A stretch of 57,853 nucleotides of DNA from an uncultured Pontibacter sp. (lineage in GTDB: Bacteria; Bacteroidota; Bacteroidia; Cytophagales; Hymenobacteraceae), in NCBI GenBank assembly GCA_947499125.1, contig CANMMP010000008.1:1-57853 (forward strand). Direction: 5' to 3'. Below the pieces are notes generated by a model. It did not search any database, was not told the DNA's origin, and saw only the letters and a list, made by a program, of their open reading frames with translations. A program made the translations under genes and the position numbers. Shown here one piece after another: positions 6,381-14,518 of this stretch (position 1 is the first letter of the stretch; each line of letters opens with the position of its first letter).

Positions 6381-6728
6381 TTTACCAATTGGCCTCCCTT
6401 CCTTATACAAGTGCAACTAATTTATAGTTGCAAATATATAAAAATTTTTTTCACTTCCTTGTAACACCGCTTATCAAACTTGGTAGTATTATTTACTTTT
6501 TTACCTGCAAAGCTTCCAACCAACACACCATTTTGGCTTATAGGGGTGTAAGCTATCTCTGTGTATAGAATTACTCCATGATTATAAGCAACTTAAGGCC
6601 ATAGTTTAGAACTGTACCAGAACTAAGCAGACCCTGTCCTTTTTTACGTCAAAGGTCTAATTTAAATTTGCCGTAACGCTTTACGGGAATAATAGAGAGA
6701 CACTGCTTACAATTTTAAGCGGTGTACT
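6381..6728. other. Intergenic region between hicA and 6729 gene
   Basis: No gene is visible. It must hold the hicAB promoter (AT-rich around 6420-6450) and the promoter of the plus-strand gene. TAAATTTG at 6663-6670 fits the Bacteroidota -7 motif TAnnTTTG, and directly after it is the perfect inverted repeat CCGTAA-cgct-TTACGG (6671-6686), a possible operator or 5' leader hairpin. Confidence 0.45.
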
Positions 6729-7022
6729 ATGTCCAGACGGAAGCGTAATAACAAGCCCCACAAAACAGCCTCTGCAGCAGCAGCGGTTGTGGGCGCTTGC
6801 GCTTGCCTGAACGGACCTCAGAAAGGCAACTGGTTTAATCAAACCATCGCGTGGTTTAAAGGGCTCCCTTTCGTTGCTCAGGTATTCTCAGGCCTGGCAG
6901 CTTTAAAAGAGTTTTACGAGGTGCTTGAATGGTGTAAGTCAGCAGCAGTTTACATAATCAGTAAATGGCCGGTAGTGGTTGCATGGTTGGAAGCTATAAG
7001 AGGTTACTGCAGCAACTTATAG
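6729..7022 (+). CDS. Small basic-amphipathic hypothetical protein
   Basis: 97 residues, no recognised family. The N-terminus is strongly basic (MSRRKRNNKPHK), then an Ala-rich stretch ending with two cysteines (GACACLNG). The rest is hydrophobic and tryptophan-rich (WFNQTIAWFKGLPFVAQVFSGLAALKEF..., IISKWPVVVAWLEAI). Such a profile suits a membrane-associated peptide or bacteriocin-like/holin-like protein, but there is no further support. Ten bases upstream there is no Shine-Dalgarno. A possible promoter and hairpin lie at 6663-6686. Confidence 0.5.
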   Translation: MSRRKRNNKPHKTASAAAAVVGACACLNGPQKGNWFNQTIAWFKGLPFVAQVFSGLAALKEFYEVLEWCKSAAVYIISKWPVVVAWLEAIRGYCSNL

Positions 7023-7227
7023 CCGCAAATAATAGACCGGAGGAATTTGTCCCTCACTGAAAAGTACCAGAAACAAGGCCGAAAATCAGCAGCATCTGGA
7101 GCAAATCAGAGCGGTTTGCTTCATAACTACTTTTATGTTAAACAGAGCTGGTTTCTGAGAAAAGTTAAATTTGGGAGCAGTTAGCTTGACTAAGTATTGT
7201 TACTAATAAGTTAACTGTGAACTAAAC

Positions 7228-7740
7228 CTACTTGGCTATTGCAACTCTATAATAGTTCCTGTTATACAATGTAAATAAATAGGTCGTGGGCTCGTTTTTT
7301 CTCTCAGCTACAATAGTTCGCACTACATAATTCTTGCCTGCAAAATCTGCAATAACAGCATTATCGCGTGCCTCAGAATTAATCTTCTTCATTCCGTAGC
7401 TGTCAATTTCCTTCCTCATCTGAAGATACTCGTTCCTAGAATGTGTTTGAACGAAAACAGTGGTTGGCCTATCTTCAAATGTATTGAAAATGTAATTGAT
7501 ATACTTAAAGGCTTGCGTCTTATTGTTTTTAGAAGGATCCCACGACCAACTTATTCTCTTCTGGAGGACATTATCTTTTATGTCTTCAGTCCCTAAAAAT
7601 GCCCACCCTCTTTCAAGGAGATAGTCATTTGCATCATTCACATCTTTCCCATGAAGTTTAATAAGGAGATCAATCGAAACATGTTGGGCAAATAGCTGGA
7701 GAGGAAGGATTAGAAGAATTATGGTAAAGGCTCTTTTCAT
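7228..7740 (-). CDS. Secreted hypothetical protein
   Basis: 170 residues with a clear signal peptide (MKRAFTIILLILPLQLFAQ, cleavage after Ala-Gln), so periplasmic or exported. The mature part is mixed alpha/beta with no Cys, no metal motif and no recognised family. The pattern 'YINYIFNTFEDRPTTVFVQT' and 'SYGMKKINSEA' is typical of lineage-specific Bacteroidota secreted proteins of unknown role. It stands alone, with no partner gene nearby. Confidence 0.6.
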   Translation of the reverse strand: MKRAFTIILLILPLQLFAQHVSIDLLIKLHGKDVNDANDYLLERGWAFLGTEDIKDNVLQKRISWSWDPSKNNKTQAFKYINYIFNTFEDRPTTVFVQTHSRNEYLQMRKEIDSYGMKKINSEARDNAVIADFAGKNYVVRTIVAERKNEPTTYLFTLYNRNYYRVAIAK

Positions 7741-7831
7741 AACTTGTGTTATTGGTAATGGTTACCGCAATATAGTGATTACCTATTGTTCTTTATAAAT
7801 CACTATACTCATTGAGCAACTACCAAAATGT

Positions 7832-8260
7832 TTACTCTTCCAGGTTTGCATTTTCCCATACCCAGTCTTCTTTGGCCGTATAGCCGCAGACACACATGTA
7901 AGGTGGTCGGTACCCCTCTGTATAGTTAGACAGTCGCTCCAGCAGCCAGTCGTATGCGCAGGAAATGTCGTAGCTGTCCTCATCCCAGTTACGACCTGTT
8001 CTTGTTTTATATTCTTTCCGCATCAGGCGGTATTCGATTGGCATGTTGAGTCTACACTGATTTTGCTCCTCATACTCCTGCATTTCTTCTTCCAGATTCA
8101 AGAGCGCCTGGTACAGACTCAAATCATCCATGTAGCTGAGCTTCCACTTCAGGTACGATTCATTACAGCCTGCAAAGTTGTCCAGGCTTTGACCGAACTC
8201 TTTTAAGTCGTTGGTGAAGGCGGCTCTAAGTAAACTGATTGTTCTAAAGTTGATACGCAT
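7832..8260 (-). CDS. Hypothetical acidic protein
   Basis: 142 residues, no signal or membrane segment, acidic and rich in Tyr and Trp, mainly helical (LSLYQALLNLEEEMQEYEEQ). The C-terminal part has CVCGYTAKEDWVWENANLEE with two close Cys. No family is recognised. The ATG at 8260 is the first in frame. The intergenic region to 8830 contains repeats that may regulate it. It is probably a real gene because its codon use and composition match the neighbours. Confidence 0.5.
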   Translation of the reverse strand: MRINFRTISLLRAAFTNDLKEFGQSLDNFAGCNESYLKWKLSYMDDLSLYQALLNLEEEMQEYEEQNQCRLNMPIEYRLMRKEYKTRTGRNWDEDSYDISCAYDWLLERLSNYTEGYRPPYMCVCGYTAKEDWVWENANLEE

Positions 8261-8829
8261 GATGAAGTTGATTTAAGTTCTGTCCAGGCAGCACACCTTG
8301 TGATGCTGGTAGAACTTATACTGTTAAGGGAGTCAGTTATTACCTCACCTCCCGGCAACCTTAAAGCAACCTCGTCCTCATCTTTCTCCTCAACCATTAG
8401 CAACCTTAAATCAACCTCATTTAAAGGCGCTCCTCAAAGCATAAAACATGCTTTTGTGCTTTGAGGACGTGTTTTCTTGAGGACAACAAGAACGTCCTCA
8501 AAAATTATTTCTTTAATAATCACGGTTTTTTTCCAAGTCCGGCGGCTTTTTGTCTTATGTAGATACTATTTATAGATACATACATTTTAACCGATGTATG
8601 TGCTTCTCAGTTCTTCAATTATAAGAGCCGCTAATACATAAGGGAGCTTACAGAAGTTACTATATAAAATAGTTCACATCAGAAAGTAACGTTGGGCTTC
8701 ATTCCTTGTTATAACAAATGGCTTTTGATGGGAGCACATAAAATTAACTATATAAAACAGGTGCCACTGGTACCGGATGGGTGGTAAGCCCTATGCCAAA
8801 GAATACTTGCCAGAAGGGAGAAAAACGAT
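8261..8829. other. Repeat-rich intergenic region
   Basis: No convincing gene. Two 18-bp direct repeats differ at one base: CAACCTTAAAGCAACCTC (8356-8373) and CAACCTTAAATCAACCTC (8401-8418), 45 bp apart. An inverted repeat CCTCAAAGCA / TGCTTTGAGG (8432-8441 / 8457-8466) and a second one GAGGACGT / ACGTCCTC (8463-8470 / 8492-8499) follow. The cluster could be an operator array, an accessory replication site or a structured leader. Confidence 0.5.
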
Positions 8830-9054
8830 ATGATAAGAAATTTACGAAAACTGATTTTTAATGAAATAGTGGGGTACATTGTTGCAACCATGTTAGGGTT
8901 GGGTGGAGCCTACTTAGCACAAGGGAAAGACAAACCTGTAGAAGCTGTGAAAACAGAACAAACGATAACGTCACAAGAGCAAAAGCAGCCGATTATAATT
9001 GTAGCTGAACCTGGTAGTACTGTAACCATTCATCAAACTAATAATGGAAGCTAA
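8830..9054 (+). CDS. Small single-pass membrane protein
   Basis: 74 residues: a basic amphipathic start (MIRNLRKLIFNEI), one membrane helix (VGYIVATMLGLGGAYLA), then a polar external tail ending in a beta-like IIIVAEPGSTVTIHQ. No family is recognised. It is preceded by a rare good ribosome-binding site (GGGAG, about 10 bases before the ATG) and followed by a rho-independent terminator, so it is a complete single-gene transcription unit. Confidence 0.55.
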   Translation: MIRNLRKLIFNEIVGYIVATMLGLGGAYLAQGKDKPVEAVKTEQTITSQEQKQPIIIVAEPGSTVTIHQTNNGS

Positions 9055-9067
9055 CACAACATAAAGG

Positions 9068-9100
9068 GCTGGTAGTGGGAGTGCTGCCAGCTTATTTTTA
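9068..9100 (+). terminator. Rho-independent terminator
   Basis: GCTGGTAG (9068-9075) pairs with CTGCCAGC (9084-9091) with one G-T wobble and is followed by TTATTTTTA. It ends the 8830-9054 gene. Confidence 0.7.
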
Positions 9101-9125
9101 TATGCAAGAAAACTAACTCAATCCT

Positions 9126-9356
9126 TCACCTGGTTACAATCGTGCCATCGCCTTTAAAGATGCCGCCGTACTCTATGGTTACCTTTAGGCTGTATTCAGG
9201 TGTGGTGAAGGTCAGGCGCCAGCCTAAGTTATCCAGGGTGTATTCGAAATGATGCGGACCCGTGGCGATATGATACGCCAGCTGCTGAAATTCTTTATCG
9301 TAAAATTCCAGGTCTTCGCCGTTGCGGTAAAAAGCAGAATGAAGGTAAGCAGCCAT
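9126..9356 (-). CDS. Hypothetical protein
   Basis: 76 residues, no signal peptide, no membrane segment and no Cys. The predicted structure is mostly beta after a short helix (FEYTLDNLGWRLTFTTPEYSLKVTIEYGG). No family is recognised. It ends 24 bases upstream of the 3' end of the broken helicase gene and may once have been in one operon with it. Confidence 0.5.
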   Translation of the reverse strand: MAAYLHSAFYRNGEDLEFYDKEFQQLAYHIATGPHHFEYTLDNLGWRLTFTTPEYSLKVTIEYGGIFKGDGTIVTR

Positions 9357-9380
9357 ACTGCAAACCTACGTTTGATTGCC

Positions 9381-10936
9381 TTACGCCGCTACACTTTCAC
9401 AAAATAGCGGGGCTACATTATCTGCTGTGATCCCAAAGTATTTAACCCGTTTACCGTTTACCTTAGCTGCTATCGTATCTACTTCAAAGAAGATCCGGAA
9501 CAACTGCATAGCTTTATCTTTCGTGAGCTTTATGGCTTTAGGGCGGTCTTTATTGATTAGTGCCGTTATCTCTTCTGAGGTAACCCGATTAGCTCTTTTA
9601 TTATTAATAGAATCTAATTCAGTTACCCTGCTTTTAAGCTTCCTGTAGTGCTGTAAAAGCCTGTCAGCATCGCGCTTGTCTTTGATTGCCAACTGGTTAT
9701 AATGTCTCAGGTTATGCCATACATCCAACCTGGTCAGCAGGTCCCCCAACTTACGCGGGCTGTTGTGTTCTCGCATCAAAGATACTATGTCATCCGCTGC
9801 CATGTCCCTACGCTGTAGTTTCAGATAGGTATTGAAGATCAGCAGCGCGGCGCGGTCTGTGAGTATTGGCTGGTAGGTTTCCTGTACTTCTTTGGCAGTA
9901 TCCTGCAACAAGGTATCATAGCCGGTCTTTACGATTTCGGCGCGGGTGTCCAAGTCTTTCACGCTATGGTATAAAGCACTGAATACGTCAGCCGGGTGGT
10001 GGGTTTCCAATAGCAGCAACGCCTGTTCCTGCATTGTTTCCTTTACAGCTTTGGCGGCTTTGTCCAGGGCTTCCATTTCCGGCGTTCTGGCTATCGTCAG
10101 GTGTTCTGGCTGTTCTATAATAATATGCTGTTCCTGTTCAAGTTGAGCAAAGTAAGTTTCGGTGGCCATGTACCGGATCAGGGTTTGTTCTACCTGGTAA
10201 TGAATCAGCAGCTCGTTTGGCTCGTACTGTTCGCTTTGGTGGTTATACTTGCAATAATGCGCCGTATCTGAAAAGGTAGTACGGTTTGCTACTAACGGGT
10301 CCCGGCGGTGTGCTTGGCGTTCATCTGATTTAACCAGTTACATTCGTAAGTTGCCAGCTCGTACGCATCTTTATACAGTTGTTCGCGGCTTATGCCTTTG
10401 CCAGGGCGCTCCAGTTTGTAAACGGTTGCTTTCAGGTTGCTAACCTTGCGCGGGCGGGCTAAAAACTGCAGTGTGTCCTGTGTGCTAAGGTGCTCGTTTT
10501 GGTGTTCTGCAATAATGATTTCAAGATCCGTATTGTAAACATCAACCCCACAATCAATTAGCGACGTAGTAAAAACCAGCCTTACCTGCTGTGGTATGGT
10601 TTTGCTTTTTGTTATTTCCTGGTACACATCGCCTGCCTTTGTCTCAGAAGATAACAATGCTATTTGTTCCGGCTCCAAGTCCTTAAAACTTTTCAGCACC
10701 CGCTCAATCAAGTTCAGGTTGTTAAGCCTGATCAGGTACTGTTTCTCTTTATAGTTTAGGGTAGGTAACAGGCTGGATAGTTCGTGCTGTATCTTGCCTT
10801 TATAGACCTTTGGCGTTATCGTTATAGTGTTACTGGTAGCTGGTTCTACTTTAACCGTTCTAAAGCCATACTGCGCAAATATATCCGGCGGTGTAGCTGA
10901 GATGCACAACACGTTCTTAACTTCTTTCAGGCTCAT
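9381..10936 (-). pseudogene. Superfamily 2 helicase, C-terminal part, frameshifted
   Basis: Two adjacent reading frames together encode one protein. The first (10936-10292) has helicase motif III (CISATPPDIF), motif V-like LVFTTSLIDCGVDVYN and motif VI-like LQFLARPRK, the RecA2 half of an SF2 enzyme. Near 10295-10305 the frame shifts by one base: the other frame continues RDPLVANRTTFSDTAHYCKY without a stop into the ORF from 10169 to 9381, a helical C-terminus of about 300 residues. Nothing upstream encodes motif I (Walker A) or motif II (DEAD/H), so the N-terminal half is missing. The architecture suggests a plasmid replication helicase. As read it cannot hydrolyse ATP. A sequencing error could explain the shift but not the missing half. 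Confidence 0.72.
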
Positions 10937-11040
10937 GTAAATTGAAACTTGTATAAACGGTCTAGTTGCTTCCCTATGTTTTTAGAGTTCCCACCACTCT
11001 CCTTGTAAAGATTTACAAACTTTTTTTCAGTCACCTTCAT
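10933..11040 (-). CDS. 35-codon ORF or fragment upstream of helicase remnant
   Basis: The frame runs from ATG at 11040 to TGA at 10933-10935, reading MKVTEKKFVNLYKESGGNSK then NIGKQLDRLYKFQFT. The stop overlaps the helicase ATG (ATGA). The basic helical composition looks protein-like. It may be a leftover of the missing helicase N-terminus or of a small upstream gene. I cannot assign a function. Confidence 0.35.
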   Translation of the reverse strand: MKVTEKKFVNLYKESGGNSKNIGKQLDRLYKFQFT

Positions 11041-11140
11041 ATTTGTAATCCAACTCGGCTATTGCTCTATACAAATCCCCGTCTTCGAGGTAGTCTTTCT
11101 CATCCAAATTGAATGCTTTATAATCCTTCGCCTGATGATC
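11031..11140 (-). pseudogene. C-terminal gene fragment next to the metal island
   Basis: A frame ending at TGA 11031-11033 reads CLADHQAKDYKAFNLDEKDY then LEDGDLYRAIAELDYKYEGD. It looks like the end of a real cytoplasmic protein but has no beginning, because upstream it runs out of frame into the antiporter gene. The antiporter's last codons overlap it. I read this as the edge of an inserted segment: the metal operon was joined to a truncated older gene here. Confidence 0.4.
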
Positions 11141-12152
11141 CGCCAAACACCTGAAGAACCCCGAACAGCATGACCCCTACATACACCAGCACGACAGCCC
11201 CTAAAGTGAACACCTGCCAGCGGTTAAAGCCGTGCTCTTTACCAGGTCCTCCCCAGTGGATGAAGGCGGCATAGAGAATGCCCACCAGTCCGGCAAAGCT
11301 CAAAACTGTTACATACAGGGTCAGGTCTTCAACAGGTACAGTGACTAAGGCAAGGGGAAGAAAAGCGACCGTCAGCGTAACGGCATGGTCTCCGATCACA
11401 CTGGTTACGGCAGAGGTGATCTGCCCCGATCTGGCTACACTCCAGGTAGCGAACACTTCTGGCAAAGCGGCCATGGGAGCCGTAAGGAACAAGCCACCCA
11501 CAATTCTAGAGATACCCAGAACAGAGACGATGTTTTCAGTAGCCTTTACTGTGAAGAAAGCACCCAGCCCCAGGGCGGCAAGGCCAGCTACGGCCAAATA
11601 GATCTCTTTCTTTTTCCACTCTACCTTTTCTCCTTCGCGCTTACCACGCATAAGGGCCTGCGCCAGATATACCAGGTACACCCCTAGCATGATCCAGCCG
11701 TCTATTGGCTGCAATCCCCGCCATTGTGCCGGCACGGTGAGGATAGCCACGATAGCTACTATTACAAGATAGGGAATCGCCTGCACTGTGACAGCGGTGG
11801 GGTCCACCTTCACCAAATGCTCCTTGACGTGCTGCTCATGGTTCTTGTCAGCATTCTCCTTCTTAAGATGGCGGGTAGCAATGTAGGCAGTGATGACCAT
11901 GAAGGGGATAGCAATTACGTTGGAACCGAACATAGCCCCCAGACCAATGTCAGCTACGCCTGTAACAGAGCTGGCCACGTTGATGCCAATCTCAGGGCTG
12001 GCAGCTGCCAAGCCAACTAAAGCGCCACCCGCAGCCACTGAGAAGCCCCACTGTTTTCTGAGCTTTTTCAGGGGCTTTGCCAGATGTTCTGCTCCCCAGT
12101 GTGCCGCCCAAACGGCAGCAATCAGCACAAGCGCCCAGAGCCAGGTACTCAT
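11118..12152 (-). CDS. Sodium/calcium-exchanger-like cation antiporter
   Basis: 344 residues from ATG 12152, chosen because AAAGGAGG lies just before it, an unusually strong Shine-Dalgarno for this DNA; a frame extending to 12185 needs TTG. About ten membrane helices occur in two halves. Each half has the alpha-repeat motif of the CaCA superfamily: GALVGLAAASPEIGINVASS near residue 43, and FLTAPMAALPEVFATWSVAR in the second half with the conserved Pro-Glu. A cytoplasmic His/Lys-rich loop (ENADKNHEQHVKEHLVK) separates them. It would exchange a divalent cation for Na+ or H+. It is the last gene of the Zn/Cd/Co operon, which suggests a role in metal ion export, but the substrate is inferred from context only. 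Confidence 0.82.
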   Translation of the reverse strand: MSTWLWALVLIAAVWAAHWGAEHLAKPLKKLRKQWGFSVAAGGALVGLAAASPEIGINVASSVTGVADIGLGAMFGSNVIAIPFMVITAYIATRHLKKENADKNHEQHVKEHLVKVDPTAVTVQAIPYLVIVAIVAILTVPAQWRGLQPIDGWIMLGVYLVYLAQALMRGKREGEKVEWKKKEIYLAVAGLAALGLGAFFTVKATENIVSVLGISRIVGGLFLTAPMAALPEVFATWSVARSGQITSAVTSVIGDHAVTLTVAFLPLALVTVPVEDLTLYVTVLSFAGLVGILYAAFIHWGGPGKEHGFNRWQVFTLGAVVLVYVGVMLFGVLQVFGGSSGEGL

Positions 12153-12329
12153 ACAGTACCTCCTTTCTGCTGGTATGTAAAGCAATTAAGACTACTTCTA
12201 ATAGCCATTGTATTAGCGTTAAGTTACCAGGTGCGGTTTTTTGTACGCCTGTTGTGGTCAAGGGTTCCTGAAATACCAGCAGTCCCCTAGAAACAGGCGC
12301 TATAGGCTCAACGCTTGATCATATGCAGT

Positions 12330-14357
12330 TTAATCAAACTTGGTCCGCTGTATACGCACGGCATTCAAGATAGCCAGAAAAGCTACGCCTACGTCCGCAA
12401 ATACCGCTTCCCACATGGTAGCCAAGCCACCGGCCCCTAAGATCAATACAATGGCTTTTACGCCAAAAGCTAGGCCAATATTTTGCCACACGATCTGTTT
12501 GGTCTTCTTGCCAATCTTGATTGCAGTCGCAATTCTGGCAGGATGGTCTGTTTGAATCACTACATCAGCCGTTTCTATGGCTGCATCAGAGCCAAGACCA
12601 CCCATGGCCATCCCAACATCAGCCAGGGTGATCACAGGTGCATCGTTAATACCATCTCCTACAAAGGCAACTGTTCTGCCTTCTGCTTTTAGTTTTTCTA
12701 CATGGGCTACCTTATCCTGGGGCAATAGCCCTCCGTAGGCTTCATCCAACTGCAATTCTTTGGCTACCTTTTGCACAATGGAGTCTTTATCTCCTGAAAG
12801 CATCACTAGTTTCTTCACACCTAGCTCTCGCATTCGTTGCACGGCAAGTGGCGCATCTGCTTTCGTTTTGTCCGCAATGGTAATGTAACCCGCATACACA
12901 CCGTCCACCGCGACCAATACAATCGTCTCCACAATCTCTTTTATGCTCGGATCATAACTTACCTCAAACTTATCCAGCAACCTTCCATTCCCAACCAGCA
13001 GCTCTTTGCCATCTACTGTGCCTTTCAAGCCATGGCCGGATATTTCTTCAACCTGGCTTACGGAATGTTGTTGATAGGTTTGGCCAGCTTCAGCCACAAT
13101 AGCTTGGGCTATTGGATGTGTAGATTTACTCTCCAATGCGGCTACAGCCGATAAGAACCATGCCTTATCAGGTGATACCGACTCGATTTTCTGCACCTGG
13201 AAAACGCCTTCAGTGAGTGTTCCTGTTTTATCCATTACCACGGTGTCAACTTGTGTCATCAGGTCCAGGAAATTAGAACCTTTGAACAGCAAGCCGTTAC
13301 GCGAAGCAGCCCCAATCCCACCGAAATAACCTAATGGTATAGAAATCACCAGCGCACACGGACAAGAAATAACTAAGAAGATCAGCGCCCGGTACAGCCA
13401 CACGTTAAAGTCATAGCTTTCCATAACAAAGTAAGGAATAAACGTAAGGCCTATGGCCAGGAAAAAGACGATGGGTGTGTAGACCTTAGCAAACTTGGTA
13501 ATGAACTGCTGGGTTTTGGCCTTGCGGCTACCCGCTTCTTCTACCAGTTTCAGGATCTTTGACAAGGCGCTGTTTTCATAGGCAGAAGTCACCTTTAGTT
13601 CGATCACCTGGTCCAGGTTGATCATCCCTGCCAGCACTACTTCGCCTTTAGCCTTCGTATCCGGTTTAGATTCCCCTGTCAGGGCAGCAGTATTAAACGA
13701 AGCGCGTTCAGTCAGTAACTCCCCATCCAGCGCTATTTTTTCACCGGCTTTCACCTGCACGACTTCGCCAATTTGTACTTCTTTCGCTTTTTTAATAACC
13801 ACGCCATTTTCAGTAACCACGCCCACTTCATCCGGCCGGTTATCAATAAGTGCTTTGATAGAGCGCCTGGAACGTAGTACGGCTGCTTCCTGGAAATGCT
13901 CACCAATCACATAGAATAACATCACGGCCACCCCTTCTGCATACTCTCCAATATAGAAGGCACCAAGCGTGGCCATGGTCATCAGGAAAAACTCGTTGAA
14001 GAAACTCGAACGCAAGCTTCTAATGGCATGCCACACCACCCGCCAGCCAACCAGCACATAGGCAATACCAAAAGTTATGAATCTGATATAACCGGTAAAC
14101 CAAGGAGTATCCAGGTAGTCCAGTAGAATGCCGCCCAGCAGGAGAGCCAGGCTCAGTATGGTTGGCATATAGGAAGACTTGGCTTCTTCTTCCGCATGCG
14201 CATGGTCTACGGCCCCTTGCATCTTTGTTTTACCATCTGCCCCGCAACACTCTGCGCCTACATTGGGTCCAGGAGCTTCAGCGGTCCGGGGAGAAGTGAT
14301 CTCCAGTGGTTTAAAATCTTCTTCTATGTTTTTAGTTGTTTCAGCGTTCTTATCCAT
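12330..14357 (-). CDS. zntA: P1B-type ATPase, Zn/Cd/Pb (ZntA/CadA type)
   Basis: 675 residues. All ATPase signatures are present: TGES at 227-230, the membrane metal site CPC at 332-334 (VISCPCALVIS), phosphorylated Asp376 in DKTGTLTEG, HP at 414-415 and GDGIND at 567-572. The N-terminus has no HMA domain but a short Cys/His stretch (ECCGADGK, DHAHAEEEAK). CPC without further Cu-type features, together with its operon, points to Zn(II)/Cd(II)/Pb(II) export from cytoplasm to periplasm. It lies 17 bases after the 47-codon ORF and downstream of the CzcB-like and CzcA-like genes, so the ATPase would feed metal to the trans-envelope pump. Confidence 0.92.
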   Translation of the reverse strand: MDKNAETTKNIEEDFKPLEITSPRTAEAPGPNVGAECCGADGKTKMQGAVDHAHAEEEAKSSYMPTILSLALLLGGILLDYLDTPWFTGYIRFITFGIAYVLVGWRVVWHAIRSLRSSFFNEFFLMTMATLGAFYIGEYAEGVAVMLFYVIGEHFQEAAVLRSRRSIKALIDNRPDEVGVVTENGVVIKKAKEVQIGEVVQVKAGEKIALDGELLTERASFNTAALTGESKPDTKAKGEVVLAGMINLDQVIELKVTSAYENSALSKILKLVEEAGSRKAKTQQFITKFAKVYTPIVFFLAIGLTFIPYFVMESYDFNVWLYRALIFLVISCPCALVISIPLGYFGGIGAASRNGLLFKGSNFLDLMTQVDTVVMDKTGTLTEGVFQVQKIESVSPDKAWFLSAVAALESKSTHPIAQAIVAEAGQTYQQHSVSQVEEISGHGLKGTVDGKELLVGNGRLLDKFEVSYDPSIKEIVETIVLVAVDGVYAGYITIADKTKADAPLAVQRMRELGVKKLVMLSGDKDSIVQKVAKELQLDEAYGGLLPQDKVAHVEKLKAEGRTVAFVGDGINDAPVITLADVGMAMGGLGSDAAIETADVVIQTDHPARIATAIKIGKKTKQIVWQNIGLAFGVKAIVLILGAGGLATMWEAVFADVGVAFLAILNAVRIQRTKFD

Positions 14358-14374
14358 AATTTTTGTGTTTATTG

Positions 14375-14518
14375 TTAATGGGCAGCATCTATAATTTGCT
14401 GCAAATCATCTGGAATTGGTAAGGGCTTTCGTAGTGGTACGTTTGCTCCACCTGTGTTGCCGAGCGGGATCATCCCAGCCCAGGATTTGTATCCATTTCC
14501 TTTGAGTTTAATGGCCAT
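14375..14518 (-). CDS. 47-residue small protein coupled to czcB
   Basis: This ORF is short and easily missed. ATG at 14518 overlaps the end of the adaptor gene (ATGGCCATTAA, last codons of the adaptor), and the stop at 14375-14377 is 17 bases before the P-type ATPase start. It reads MAIKLKGNGYKSWAGMIPLG followed by NTGGANVPLRKPLPIPDDLQ and QIIDAAH. It is soluble, basic at the N-terminus and Pro-rich in the middle, with no Cys or His cluster. The overlap implies translational coupling and an operon role, perhaps as a small subunit or chaperone of the efflux system. I know no family name for it. Confidence 0.5.
   Translation of the reverse strand: MAIKLKGNGYKSWAGMIPLGNTGGANVPLRKPLPIPDDLQQIIDAAH

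Noticed and set aside
8203..8403. Minus-strand open frame of 66 codons upstream of the 7832-8260 gene
   Set aside because: It overlaps the start of the better-supported gene, is Ser/Thr-rich with no fold pattern and covers the direct repeats.
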